Assembly: GCA_029265595.1 (NCBI GenBank)
Contig: JAJUIC010000003.1
Location: forward strand, 1-50,300
DNA from: Flavobacteriaceae bacterium
GTDB taxonomy: Bacteria; Bacteroidota; Bacteroidia; Flavobacteriales; Flavobacteriaceae
Direction: 5' to 3'
Length of the DNA stretch: 50,300 nt
In this document: positions 38,266 to 47,844 of the stretch, in pieces
How positions within the stretch are numbered: position 1 is the first letter of the stretch
Layout of the letters: every line of letters begins with the position of its first letter
Made by a program: the position numbers and the translations under genes
The notes under the pieces: generated by a model
The model's input: the letters and a program-made list of their open reading frames with translations, nothing else
Told to the model about the DNA's origin: nothing
Databases searched by the model: none

Positions 38266-39132
38266 ATGGATACGAAAGAACTACTCAAAAAAGTCCGTAA
38301 AATTGAAATCAAGACCCGCCGGTTGAGCGATCATATTTTCGGAGGAGAATACCATTCTACCTTTAAAGGCAGAGGTATGACCTTTAGTGAGGTCAGGCAG
38401 TATCAGTTTGGGGATGATGTTCGCAATATCGACTGGAATGTGACGGCGCGTTACAACGAACCCTATGTAAAAGTTTTTGAAGAAGAACGTGAACTTACCA
38501 TGATGCTGGTCGTGGATGTTTCGGGTTCCGGTTTGTTCGGTACCAGAGAAAACTTCAAACGCGATATTATTACGGAGATAGCTGCAACCCTGGCTTTTTC
38601 CGCGACCAGTAACAACGATAAAATTGGCCTTATCCTGTTTTCGGATCGCATTGAATTGTACATTCCACCCAAGAAAGGGCGTTTCCACGTGCTGCGGATC
38701 ATTCGGGAACTCCTGGAGTTCGAACCCCAGAGCAAAAAAACCAATCTCTCGGCAGCCCTGGAATTTTTATCAGGAGTCATGAAGAAAAGAGCCATTGTTT
38801 TTGTTCTTTCTGATTTTCTGACCGACGGCTATCAGCATACCCTGAAAATCACCAGCAAAAGACATGATTTGACCGGAATAAGAATTTATGACCGAAGGGA
38901 CGGAGAAATCCCAAACATGGGCCTGGTTCAGTTTGAAGATGCAGAAACCTCCAGACGTCTGGTTGTTGATACCGCTTCCAAAAAAGTACGTAACAACTAT
39001 GCCAGGTACTATCAGGAACGGGTGCGTTATTTTGAAGACAATTTTAGTCGCAGTGGCGCCGGAAGTCTCAGTTCCCGGGTCGATGAAAGTTATGTGACCA
39101 AATTGCTCGGATACTTTAAAAGACGGGGCTGA
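38266..39132 (+). CDS. DUF58 domain-containing protein
   Basis: GEYHSTFKGRGMTFSEVRQYQFGDDVRNIDWNVTARYNEPYVKVFEEERELTMMLVVDVSGS. Confidence 0.96.
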   Translation: MDTKELLKKVRKIEIKTRRLSDHIFGGEYHSTFKGRGMTFSEVRQYQFGDDVRNIDWNVTARYNEPYVKVFEEERELTMMLVVDVSGSGLFGTRENFKRDIITEIAATLAFSATSNNDKIGLILFSDRIELYIPPKKGRFHVLRIIRELLEFEPQSKKTNLSAALEFLSGVMKKRAIVFVLSDFLTDGYQHTLKITSKRHDLTGIRIYDRRDGEIPNMGLVQFEDAETSRRLVVDTASKKVRNNYARYYQERVRYFEDNFSRSGAGSLSSRVDESYVTKLLGYFKRRG

Positions 39133-39138
39133 TAAAAC

Positions 39139-40809
39139 ATGAAAGACATCCTTACACACATACCAAGCCGCGAATATTTTTTGCCCCCCAACCTGAGTTT
39201 TTCAAAGACGATATGGTGGTTGCCTCTGTGCCTTGTTCTTTTACTGGGTACCTTGCCCATCCAGGCCCAACAAGTTACCGCAAGTGTAGACACCACCAAA
39301 ATTCGGATTGGGGAACAAATAAATTACCTATTCGAGGTCCAGGCTCAGCCTGAAGATCTCATTGAGTTTCCCCCGGAGGAGAGTTTTGATCCGATGGAAG
39401 TGGTAGAGGTCTTCCCGACCGATACCCTTAGGCCATCCTCTGAATATTCCCTTCGCAAACGCTACACCCTCACCCAGTTTGATTCCGGGTCGTATACGAT
39501 TCCAAGACAACTGGTGCGGATCAATGATCAGCCTTTTTATACTGATTCACTTCTAATCGAAGTAGCGGACGTGGTAGTGGATACCACCAAACAAAAGCTG
39601 TATCCCATTAAACCCTACATAGAACCACCCGGCGGGTTCCGGTTTCCGGCCTGGGGATGGTGGGTGCTCATTATTTTACTGTTGGCAGCCGGAGGATACT
39701 TCCTGTACCTGCGCCGGAAAAAGAAACAGGAAGCCGCCAGTAAACTTCCCCCATACGAACAGGCTCTTACGGATCTGGAAGAGCTGGATAAATCCCAGTT
39801 GCTGGACAACAGGGAAATAAAGGAATATTACTCCCGGCTTACCTACGCCATCCGCAGGTATTTGGATGAGGAAGTGTATCCCCATGCCATGGAAAGTACC
39901 TCAGCCGAGCTTTTGCTCCACATCGAGCAGGAGCGCAAAAAGGGAAGGTTGCTGGTACAGGAGGAAACCATTATAAAACTCCGGGAGATCCTGACCCGGG
40001 CCGATTTGGCCAAATTCGCCAATCAGCGACCTGACCTGATCACAGCCCGCCAGGACAGAGCTCGTGCGGCAGGAATTATCAATGAGACCAAACAAGGTAT
40101 TCCACAACCTACAGAGGAGGAACTGCAGCAAAATCAGGAGTACCAGGAAAAATTAAAACAAAGGAAGAACCGGAAAAAAATCATCGCCACCGTGGCGGGG
40201 ATAGTTGTCGGAGTCGTGGCCTTCTTTGCTGTCCAGATTGCCTTTCAAGGCTGGGAAAGCGTCCGCGACACCTATTTGGGGCATCCCACAAAGATATTAT
40301 TAGAAGAAGATTGGATCAGCAGTGATTACGGAACACCTCCTGTGAGAATTGCCACTCCACAAGTCCTCAGACGGGGAGAAATGCCCCTGCCGGATCAGGT
40401 CAGACAGATGATGGTAGGCAATGAAACCTTCCTGATGGGAACCTTAAATGACAGTTATTTCATAGCCGTTACCACGCTGGGATTGCGGGGTCAGGCAAAT
40501 TTTGATCTGGAGGTTGTAGTAGACGGGATATATGGAGTGTTAGAGGATCAGGGAGCTTCCATGATCCTGATGAAACAGGAAGAGGTGACTTCCCGTGACG
40601 GGGCAGTAGGTGTGAAGGTCTTCGGCAGTTTCATTTTCCAGGACGCTGAAAGTGGCCGGCAGTACGAGAAGGAATACGAAATCCTGAATTTTGCGGAAAA
40701 TGGCGGATACCAACAGATCATGTTGATTTACGACCGGGAGGATACCTACGCGCAACAGATAACCGAGCGAATTCTTTCGTCTGTGGAATTAAATTTTAGA
40801 GCGAACTAA
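39139..40809 (+). CDS. Bat-operon membrane protein (BatD-like N-terminal region, DUF4381-like middle, extra C-terminal domain)
   Basis: QQVTASVDTTKIRIGEQINYLFEVQAQ, TM GWWVLIILLLAAGGYFLY, LTYAIRRYLDEEV; second TM IIATVAGIVVGVVAFFAVQ then about 190-aa domain. Confidence 0.75.
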   Translation: MKDILTHIPSREYFLPPNLSFSKTIWWLPLCLVLLLGTLPIQAQQVTASVDTTKIRIGEQINYLFEVQAQPEDLIEFPPEESFDPMEVVEVFPTDTLRPSSEYSLRKRYTLTQFDSGSYTIPRQLVRINDQPFYTDSLLIEVADVVVDTTKQKLYPIKPYIEPPGGFRFPAWGWWVLIILLLAAGGYFLYLRRKKKQEAASKLPPYEQALTDLEELDKSQLLDNREIKEYYSRLTYAIRRYLDEEVYPHAMESTSAELLLHIEQERKKGRLLVQEETIIKLREILTRADLAKFANQRPDLITARQDRARAAGIINETKQGIPQPTEEELQQNQEYQEKLKQRKNRKKIIATVAGIVVGVVAFFAVQIAFQGWESVRDTYLGHPTKILLEEDWISSDYGTPPVRIATPQVLRRGEMPLPDQVRQMMVGNETFLMGTLNDSYFIAVTTLGLRGQANFDLEVVVDGIYGVLEDQGASMILMKQEEVTSRDGAVGVKVFGSFIFQDAESGRQYEKEYEILNFAENGGYQQIMLIYDREDTYAQQITERILSSVELNFRAN

Positions 40810-41813
40810 TGTGGAATAATATAACATTCGAAAATCCGGAATTTTTCTGGTTGCTCCTGGTCATACCCCTGGCAGTGGCCTGGTATATCTGGAAGCGAAA
40901 CCGGCAGACGGCAGAGATTCGCCTGCCCGGTCTCCAGGGATTTGAGGGTGTCACCAGTCTCCGGGCTCGCCTGCGACCCCTGCTGATGTTCCTTCGGATG
41001 TTAGTCCTTGCCCTGATTATTACGGCTATGGCCCGCCCGCGATCAGTAGATGTGACCACTAGCGTCAGCTCCACCAGTGGAATAGATATTGTCATGGCCA
41101 TTGATGTTTCCGCCAGTATGCTGGCAAGAGACTTCACTCCCAACAGACTGGAGGCAACCAAAGAAGTGGCCTCTGAATTTATCCGTGGCAGGCTCACCGA
41201 CCGTTTCGGACTGGTGGTCTACGCCGGGGAGAGTTTCACTCAAACCCCGATCACCAGCGATAAAAATATTGTTCTGGGAGCCCTGGATGCCATCGAATAT
41301 TCCAACATACTGGAAGGAGGTACCGCGATAGGCATGGGGCTTGCAACTTCAGTAAACAGACTCAAAGACAGCAAGGCAGAAAGTAAGGTAATTATTCTGC
41401 TAACAGACGGGGTGAACAATGCAGGATTTATTGATCCAAAGATTGCCAGTGAACTGGCTGCGCAATACGACATAAAAACCTACACCATCGGAGTGGGGAG
41501 TAACGGAATGGCCCTTTCCCCGGTAGCCATTCTGCCTAATGGACAATTCCAGTACCGCAACGTTCCGGTGGAGATTGATGAAGAACTGCTGCAACAAATT
41601 GCACAGGCCACCAAAGGACGGTACTTCCGGGCCACCGACAACACGAAACTTGAAGAAATTTACGAGGAAATAGACCAACTGGAGACGACCGAAATTGAAG
41701 AAACCCGGTTTTACAACTATCAGGAGCACTACCGCCCGCTGGTGTTACTGGCAGGGGTATTGCTAATCCTGGAGATGCTTTTGCGATTCACCGTCTTCAG
41801 GAATGTGGTGTAA
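40809..41813 (+). CDS. batA: BatA-like VWA domain membrane protein
   Basis: MIDAS AIDVSASMLARDFTPNRLEATKEV; N- and C-terminal TM segments. Confidence 0.93.
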   Translation: MWNNITFENPEFFWLLLVIPLAVAWYIWKRNRQTAEIRLPGLQGFEGVTSLRARLRPLLMFLRMLVLALIITAMARPRSVDVTTSVSSTSGIDIVMAIDVSASMLARDFTPNRLEATKEVASEFIRGRLTDRFGLVVYAGESFTQTPITSDKNIVLGALDAIEYSNILEGGTAIGMGLATSVNRLKDSKAESKVIILLTDGVNNAGFIDPKIASELAAQYDIKTYTIGVGSNGMALSPVAILPNGQFQYRNVPVEIDEELLQQIAQATKGRYFRATDNTKLEEIYEEIDQLETTEIEETRFYNYQEHYRPLVLLAGVLLILEMLLRFTVFRNVV

Positions 41814-41850
41814 TTGGGAATCGGACAAATTTAAAGAGAGAGGCTAAAGA

Positions 41851-42888
41851 ATGTTCATACTGGAAGAAAAATATTATTTATGGTATCTGCTCCTGATTCC
41901 GGTGCTGATTATCCTGTTTATATTAGTGCTGGTATGGCGTAAAAAGATGCGGGATAAATTCGCTGAAAAGAATTTATTTGCGCAGCTCAGCCCCAACACC
42001 TCCACCTTTAAAAGCGTGCTTAAACTCATCATTGTGAGCCTTGGTCTGGGGTGTTTGGTTATTGCGCTGGTCAACCCAAAGTTTGGCACAAAATTGGAAA
42101 CAGTTAAGCGCGAAGGAGTGGATGTGGTATTCGCCGTTGATGTCTCCAAAAGTATGCTGGCCGAGGACATTGCTCCCAACCGCCTGGAAAAATCAAAACA
42201 GCTGGTGAGCCAGATTATCAACAATCTGGGAAGCGACAGGGTGGGCATTGTAGCTTATGCGGGAAGTGCATTTCCTCAACTGCCCATTACCACGGATTAT
42301 TCGGCGGCACGAATGTTCCTTCAGGCCCTGAATACCGACATGGTTTCTTCTCAGGGAACGGCCATAAACGAGGCCATTGAACTGGCTCAGACCTACTTCA
42401 ATGATGCCGCTCAGACCAATCGGGTCGTGGTGCTGGTCAGTGACGGAGAGGATCATGAAGGAGATATGGATGATGTTGTGAGAGAGGCGGCCAGAAACGG
42501 CATCCGCATCATTAGTATTGGCGTGGGAACCGCCGGTGGAGGGCCAATTCCCGAGCGCAGTAACGGAGTGGTCCAGAGATACAAGCGGGACAACGACGGA
42601 AACACTGTCATTACCCGGCTTGATGAGGCCACCCTTGAGGAAATCGCCTCCTCTACGGACGGAATATACATTGATGGGAGCGTAACGCAGCAGGCAGTTT
42701 CCCAGGTGACGGAATACCTGCAACGAATGGACAAAGCAGAGTTTGAGTCGAAGCAGATAGCGGATTTTAAAGATCAGTTTCAGTGGTTTTTAGGTATAGG
42801 CTTAGTGCTGCTACTGCTTGATATCCTTTTGCTGGAACGAAAAACGGAGTGGCTGAAAAAACTCAACTTGTTTAATGATCAGCGGTAG
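41851..42888 (+). CDS. batB: BatB-like VWA domain membrane protein
   Basis: AVDVSKSMLAEDIAPNRLEKSKQ; flanking TMs; order after batA. Confidence 0.93.
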   Translation: MFILEEKYYLWYLLLIPVLIILFILVLVWRKKMRDKFAEKNLFAQLSPNTSTFKSVLKLIIVSLGLGCLVIALVNPKFGTKLETVKREGVDVVFAVDVSKSMLAEDIAPNRLEKSKQLVSQIINNLGSDRVGIVAYAGSAFPQLPITTDYSAARMFLQALNTDMVSSQGTAINEAIELAQTYFNDAAQTNRVVVLVSDGEDHEGDMDDVVREAARNGIRIISIGVGTAGGGPIPERSNGVVQRYKRDNDGNTVITRLDEATLEEIASSTDGIYIDGSVTQQAVSQVTEYLQRMDKAEFESKQIADFKDQFQWFLGIGLVLLLLDILLLERKTEWLKKLNLFNDQR

Positions 42889-42890
42889 AT

Positions 42891-43787
42891 ATGGAAGCTA
42901 GGTTAAAATATAATGGAGACAAGTGCGGCAACTGGCTGATTAGTGTCTTGTTTTTACTGCTTGCGATACCTGCCCTTGCCCAGGACAAGGATCAGTCAAG
43001 AGCAGTCCGGGAGGCAAACCGCTTGCTTGTGGAAGCAGAAGATGCACTGGAGAATGAGGATCTGGAATCGGCCGAAGCCTATTATCGGGCCGCCATATCC
43101 AAAGACCCCTCCAATGCCACGGCTCGTTATAATATGGGGAATTTGTATCACGATCTGGAAAAACCAGCGGATGCAGAGCTCCGACATGCTCAGGCAGCAG
43201 AAAGAGCCGTGGATAAAGAGATGAAGCATAAAGCGTTTCACAACAAAGGGAATGCCCACATGGCCCAGAAGGACTACCCTGAGGCCATAGAAGCTTATAA
43301 AAATGCACTCAGAGCGGACCCTACCGATGATGAAACCCGCTATAACCTGGCACTTGCCAAGAAAAAGTGGGAAGAAGAGCAGGAAAGCGGTGGAGGCCAG
43401 GATTCTGAGGATCAGGAAGGTGAAAGTCCCGATGAAGATTCTCAGAACGAAGATGAGCAACAGGACCAGCAGCAGGATTCCGGAGAGCAGGAACAAGCAG
43501 ACCAGGGAGAACCACAGCAGGGGGACCAACAAAACCCCAATGAGCAACAGGATCAGGGAGGTCAAAATGAAGAGGGTACTCCTCAAGACCGGCAGGAGCA
43601 GGGAGAAGGCCAGGACAGGCAGGATGAAGGTCCGCCACAGCCGCAGCAACCCATCCCCGGACAACTAAGCCCTCAGCAGATCGAGAGCTTGCTGGAGGCC
43701 ATGAATAATGAAGAACGAAAAGTCCGCGATAAGATAAATGCAGAAAAGATTCAAGGAGTCCCTCCCCGTTCCGGGAAGGACTGGTAA
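42891..43787 (+). CDS. batC: BatC-like TPR protein with Q/E-rich tail
   Basis: TPRs (SAEAYYRAAISKDPSNATARYNMGNLYHDLEKPADAE; EAIEAYKNALRADPTDDETRYNLA) then low-complexity E/Q/D region. Confidence 0.9.
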   Translation: MEARLKYNGDKCGNWLISVLFLLLAIPALAQDKDQSRAVREANRLLVEAEDALENEDLESAEAYYRAAISKDPSNATARYNMGNLYHDLEKPADAELRHAQAAERAVDKEMKHKAFHNKGNAHMAQKDYPEAIEAYKNALRADPTDDETRYNLALAKKKWEEEQESGGGQDSEDQEGESPDEDSQNEDEQQDQQQDSGEQEQADQGEPQQGDQQNPNEQQDQGGQNEEGTPQDRQEQGEGQDRQDEGPPQPQQPIPGQLSPQQIESLLEAMNNEERKVRDKINAEKIQGVPPRSGKDW

Positions 43788-43812
43788 GATAAATTGAGAG
43801 ATAGTAGCAGGA

Positions 43813-45576
43813 ATGAAAATCAAGATAATATTATTAACATTTTTCCTCTGCCTAAGCAATCTGGTATTGGGTCAGGTGAGCTTTGAGGCAAAGGCCAGTA
43901 AAACAAAACTGGGTATAAATGAACGGCTACGGGTTGATTTTCAAATGAACCAGGATGGAGATAACTTCCGGCCACCTTCTTTTGACAGTTTCAGAGTGGT
44001 TGGGGGCCCCAATCAATCCGTCAGCAATAGTTGGGTGAACGGAAAAAGAAGTTATTCCAAAACTTACAGCTATTTTCTGGAACCCACCCGCAGAGGAACC
44101 TTCACCATTGGTCAGGCGGAAATCACTATTGATGGAGAAATCTACAAGACCGTTCCCATTGAAGTAGAGGTAACAGAAGCCGTAGACCGGCCAACCGACG
44201 GAAATAATTCGGAATTTATTGCTGCTGAAAACCTGCATTTAGTGGCCGAAGTTTCCAATACCAATCCCTATCTGAACGAACCCATCACAGTGGTATACAA
44301 GCTCTATGTCAGCCCGCGTATTACCGTAAGCAACTGGCGCGAAATCGATGTGCCCACCTATGGTGATTTCTGGAGCCAGAATATTGATATCCGGGAACTT
44401 TCCGTTAAAAACGGAGAATTCAGAGGGGAACCCTATCGCTATGTGGAACTGCGCAAGACCATCCTGTATCCTCAGAAAACCGGGGAGCTTGAGATCGAAC
44501 CACTTGCCTTGTCAGTTTCAGTGGAGGTGCCAACCGAACGTCGTTCGTTCTTTGGTGGCAGAATTTACACCACGGTAGACCGTACAGTTGCTGCTGGTAG
44601 CCGAACCATTAATGTCAAACCACTTCCCTCAGAAGGGAGGCCTGCTGACTTTACCGGAGCAGTGGGCAGGGATATGAAGTTTGAAGTCACCACTAATAAA
44701 ACCAGTCTGGATGCCACGGAATCTCTTCAGGCTGAGGTGAAAGTGACCGGAAAGGGAAATATGAAATTATTCACTCTTCCTGAGCTGGTGGTACCCGTTT
44801 CCATTGAGCGCTATGAACCCGAGCACATTGAGAATGTACAAACCAATTTGGGAGGTATGCAAGGAAGCGTGGCGGACCGTTATACCCTGGTCCCCGGTGC
44901 CAAGGGAGACTACCCGCTCCCACCGATTTCTTTCTCTTATTTTGACTTGGATTCGAAGTCTTATAAAACCTTAACTTCTGAGGAGATTCTAATCAATGTG
45001 GAGTCCGGACCCCTTGTTGCTGGCGGATCCGGCGGGGTAACCAGAAGTGCCAATAAGGTGCCGGTAATTGCAGATGCCAACTTCCGGTATATAAAACTTA
45101 ACACCACGCTTAAACCCATAGGCAGTAGTTCCTTTCTGGGCTCCATATTGTACTGGTCTCTGATGAGCCTGCCGGTATTACTGATTCCGCTGCTGATCTT
45201 TATTGGGAAGAAACGGGAGGTCTATGCCAATGATATTCGAGCCAATAAGATCAGAAAGGCGGATAGACTGGCAAAACGATACCTGTCGGAAGCCCGCAAA
45301 AATCTGGGCGATCAGAATCTGTTCTACGATTCTCTGGAACGCGCACTGCACAACTTTTTAAAAGCAAAATTACATCTGCCCACCAGTGAAATGAGCAAGG
45401 ATCGCATAGAGGACCTCCTGCGAGAGAAGGGAGCCAAAGATGAAAATATTAATGAATTTACTCAGATTTTAAAAAACTGCGAACTGGCCCGGTACGCACC
45501 GACCAGTGACGTGGAAATGAATCGGGATTACGGGAAGGCCGTTCAGGTTATTTCCGCCATTGATAAACAACTTTAA
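43813..45576 (+). CDS. batD: BatD family protein
   Basis: VSFEAKASKTKLGINERLRVDFQMNQDGDNFRPPSFDSFRVVGGPNQSVSNSWVNGKRSYSKTYSYFLEPTRRGTFTIG is the BatD signature. Confidence 0.94.
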   Translation: MKIKIILLTFFLCLSNLVLGQVSFEAKASKTKLGINERLRVDFQMNQDGDNFRPPSFDSFRVVGGPNQSVSNSWVNGKRSYSKTYSYFLEPTRRGTFTIGQAEITIDGEIYKTVPIEVEVTEAVDRPTDGNNSEFIAAENLHLVAEVSNTNPYLNEPITVVYKLYVSPRITVSNWREIDVPTYGDFWSQNIDIRELSVKNGEFRGEPYRYVELRKTILYPQKTGELEIEPLALSVSVEVPTERRSFFGGRIYTTVDRTVAAGSRTINVKPLPSEGRPADFTGAVGRDMKFEVTTNKTSLDATESLQAEVKVTGKGNMKLFTLPELVVPVSIERYEPEHIENVQTNLGGMQGSVADRYTLVPGAKGDYPLPPISFSYFDLDSKSYKTLTSEEILINVESGPLVAGGSGGVTRSANKVPVIADANFRYIKLNTTLKPIGSSSFLGSILYWSLMSLPVLLIPLLIFIGKKREVYANDIRANKIRKADRLAKRYLSEARKNLGDQNLFYDSLERALHNFLKAKLHLPTSEMSKDRIEDLLREKGAKDENINEFTQILKNCELARYAPTSDVEMNRDYGKAVQVISAIDKQL

Positions 45577-45578
45577 AG

Positions 45579-46322
45579 ATGAAGAAGGTTTTATATATTC
45601 TCCTGCTGCTGACCCTGCCCGCTGTAGCACAGGACACGCGCTTTGAAGAAGGGAATCAGGCTTACGATCAGGGAAATTACGAGCTGGCAATAGAAAAATA
45701 CGCTGCCATTCTGGAGGATGGCCAAACCTCAGCAGGCCTGCATTATAATCTTGGGAATGCTTACTACCGGCTGAACGATGTGGCCAACAGCATCTATCAT
45801 TATGAAAAGGCCCTGCAACTGGAACCCGGAGATCCAGATGTTCTGAACAATCTTCAATTTGCACACAACATGCGGATTGATGAAATTGAAGAAGCCACAC
45901 CTTCTCGCCTGGAACAGCGATGGCATTCCCTATTAGATATTTTTACCACTTCGGGCTGGGCCATCTTCTCCATAGTGGCCATGTTCGGATTTGCCCTCCT
46001 GTTTTTATTGTACTATTTCAATCGGGTCTCTTGGAAGAAACGGGTGTATTTTGCCAGCAGTATGGTGTTTCTCCTACTGGCCCTGACAACTCTTGGCCTG
46101 GGTTTTGGTAAAAAGTCCGTCATTGAAAATCAGGCGTATTCCATTGTATTTGCAGATCAGATTGAAATCCGGAGCGAACCCAACACCCGCAGTTCACAAG
46201 TCTTTACGCTGCACGCAGGAACCAAAGTGGAGGTGCTGGAACAGCATCAGGGGTGGTCAAAAATAGAAATAGGAAGCGGAGCTCAGGGTTGGGTTCAACA
46301 AGAACATTTACGAAACCTGTAA
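45579..46322 (+). CDS. batE: BatE-like TPR plus SH3 domain protein
   Basis: FEEGNQAYDQGNYELAIEKYAAIL...LHYNLGNAYYRL; TMs; SH3-like IRSEPNTRSSQVFTLHAGTKVEVLEQHQGWSKIEIGSGAQGWV. Confidence 0.92.
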   Translation: MKKVLYILLLLTLPAVAQDTRFEEGNQAYDQGNYELAIEKYAAILEDGQTSAGLHYNLGNAYYRLNDVANSIYHYEKALQLEPGDPDVLNNLQFAHNMRIDEIEEATPSRLEQRWHSLLDIFTTSGWAIFSIVAMFGFALLFLLYYFNRVSWKKRVYFASSMVFLLLALTTLGLGFGKKSVIENQAYSIVFADQIEIRSEPNTRSSQVFTLHAGTKVEVLEQHQGWSKIEIGSGAQGWVQQEHLRNL

Positions 46323-46510
46323 TCGCGCTATCCGGGAGTAGAGGGTCAAAACTGCAGGTCCCCCGGAAATTCTAAGATCACTTTAGCGGAACCCATGGAA
46401 TCAGGTCTTTTGAAAAAGCTTCAATCAAACACCCTTCCAACAGAAAAATGCAGTACTTTTAATTTTTGAAAAGCCAGTTTTGAGGGATTGGATTTTCATT
46501 TTTTAATCTT

Positions 46511-46543
46511 TTCGTATTCTCGGATACGAATCAAGTATTGATT
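46511..46543. promoter_or_regulatory. Adjacent palindromes upstream of carbonic anhydrase
   Basis: TTCGTAT-TCTCGG-ATACGAA (46511-46530) and AATCAA-GTA-TTGATT (46529-46543). Confidence 0.45.
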
Positions 46544-46570
46544 GCTCTAAAAAATCCAAAATAGAATTTC

Positions 46571-47206
46571 ATGGATCGATTTTACAAGCAGATGCTTCAA
46601 AACAACCGGGATTGGGTGCAAAGAAAATTGTCTGAAGATCCCAATTATTTCACCAAACTGGCCAAAGGACAAAAACCGCCCCTGTTGTGGATTGGGTGTG
46701 CGGACAGTAGGGTCCCGGCCAACCAGATCATAGACGCCCCTCCGGGAGAAGTTTTTGTACACCGAAACATTGCCAACATGGTCATTCATACGGATATGAA
46801 CATGCTCAGTGTGCTGGATTATGCGGTTAATGTTTTACACATAAAACACGTTGTGGTATGTGGGCATTATGGTTGCGGGGGTGTTCAAGCTGCCATGGGC
46901 AATCAATCCTTTGGACTTATTGATAACTGGATTCGCCATATTAAAAACATCTACCGGCTCCATAAAGAGGAACTGGACAACATTGAAGATGAAAAAGAGC
47001 GATTTGATCGCTTTGTAGAAATCAATGTTATAGAGCAGGTATATGACCTGGCGAAAACTTCCATTGTGCAGAATGCCTGGCGAAACGGAGAGGATTTAAT
47101 GCTACACGGATGGGCCTATGGAGTAGACACTGGTATCGTCAAGGATCTAAATGTCAATATAGCCAATCAATCCCAGCTCGATGAAACTTATCAGTTGCGC
47201 ATTTGA
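46571..47206 (+). CDS. Beta-class carbonic anhydrase
   Basis: WIGCADSRVPANQI and CGHYGCGGVQAA zinc ligand motifs. Confidence 0.96.
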   Translation: MDRFYKQMLQNNRDWVQRKLSEDPNYFTKLAKGQKPPLLWIGCADSRVPANQIIDAPPGEVFVHRNIANMVIHTDMNMLSVLDYAVNVLHIKHVVVCGHYGCGGVQAAMGNQSFGLIDNWIRHIKNIYRLHKEELDNIEDEKERFDRFVEINVIEQVYDLAKTSIVQNAWRNGEDLMLHGWAYGVDTGIVKDLNVNIANQSQLDETYQLRI

Positions 47207-47232
47207 TTTACGACCTAACGTATAATTATCAG

Positions 47233-47256
47233 AGGTGTCATCAGGCACCTTTTTTT
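47233..47256 (+). terminator. Intrinsic terminator of carbonic anhydrase gene
   Basis: AGGTGT-CATCAG-GCACCT followed by TTTTTT. Confidence 0.75.
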
Positions 47257-47797
47257 AATTTACATCATCTGCAGAGCCTTCAGGGTCTTGCTGCTGCCAC
47301 TGAAAGTATTCTCCCTCTTCCAGTCTGCTCATGATAGCCGGCAGGACCGTAGGGGCAATTTTCGCTACAGGACTATAGAGGACAGAGGATTCTACCTGCT
47401 CTTCATCCAAAGAATAGGAATCTGACTGATTGAGTATCATAAAGACCAGGCTGGCCAGAAAAGCCCATTTAAAAAGACCGAAAAAGGCTCCCACAATTCG
47501 GTTTATAAGACCCAAAGCTATTAAACTAGCCATCTGGGTCAGCATCCGTCCGATCAGCGATATCACCAGGACAATAACAATGAAAGTAATTGCAAAGGCA
47601 AGCAGGCCTACCACCTCCTCATCCCAGGAAACGATGGAGCTAATAAAATTATAGGCAATACCGGAAAACTGCAGGGCTCCGTATATTCCTGCGATCAGGG
47701 CAATAATCCCGGCCAGCTCTGACAGGAAACCCTTGAAGAAGCCGCGGATAAAGCCCATCAACAGAAAGATGGAGAGGATGAGGTCGATTGTATTCAT
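47255..47797 (-). CDS. CvpA family protein
   Basis: MNTIDLILSIFLLMGFIRGFFKGFLSELAGIIALIAGIYGA...; start corrected to Met19, five nt after a TATCTTTG box. Confidence 0.9.
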   Translation of the reverse strand: MNTIDLILSIFLLMGFIRGFFKGFLSELAGIIALIAGIYGALQFSGIAYNFISSIVSWDEEVVGLLAFAITFIVIVLVISLIGRMLTQMASLIALGLINRIVGAFFGLFKWAFLASLVFMILNQSDSYSLDEEQVESSVLYSPVAKIAPTVLPAIMSRLEEGEYFQWQQQDPEGSADDVN

Positions 47798-47802
47798 CCG
47801 TT

Positions 47803-47840
47803 CAAAGATATTAATTTCCGGAACATAGTGAGTATCTTTG
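47803..47840. promoter_or_regulatory. Divergent pair of identical -7 boxes TATCTTTG
   Basis: Minus-strand box 47810-47803 and plus-strand box 47833-47840, each 4-5 nt from the respective ATG. Confidence 0.6.
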
Positions 47841-47844
47841 TCAC

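Noticed and set aside
42996-43664. 222-aa leucine-rich antisense ORF over batC
   Set aside because: Artefact of the Q/E-rich low-complexity codons read in reverse.
43375-43680. Repetitive-looking DNA considered as a tandem repeat or CRISPR-like array
   Set aside because: No regular repeat/spacer unit; it is coding low complexity (E/Q/D codons) in batC.
37169-46322. MoxR-Bat operon considered as a MoxR/VWA ternary defence-like system
   Set aside because: Gene order (MoxR, DUF58, BatA-B-C-D-E) is the well-known Bacteroidetes Bat aerotolerance operon.
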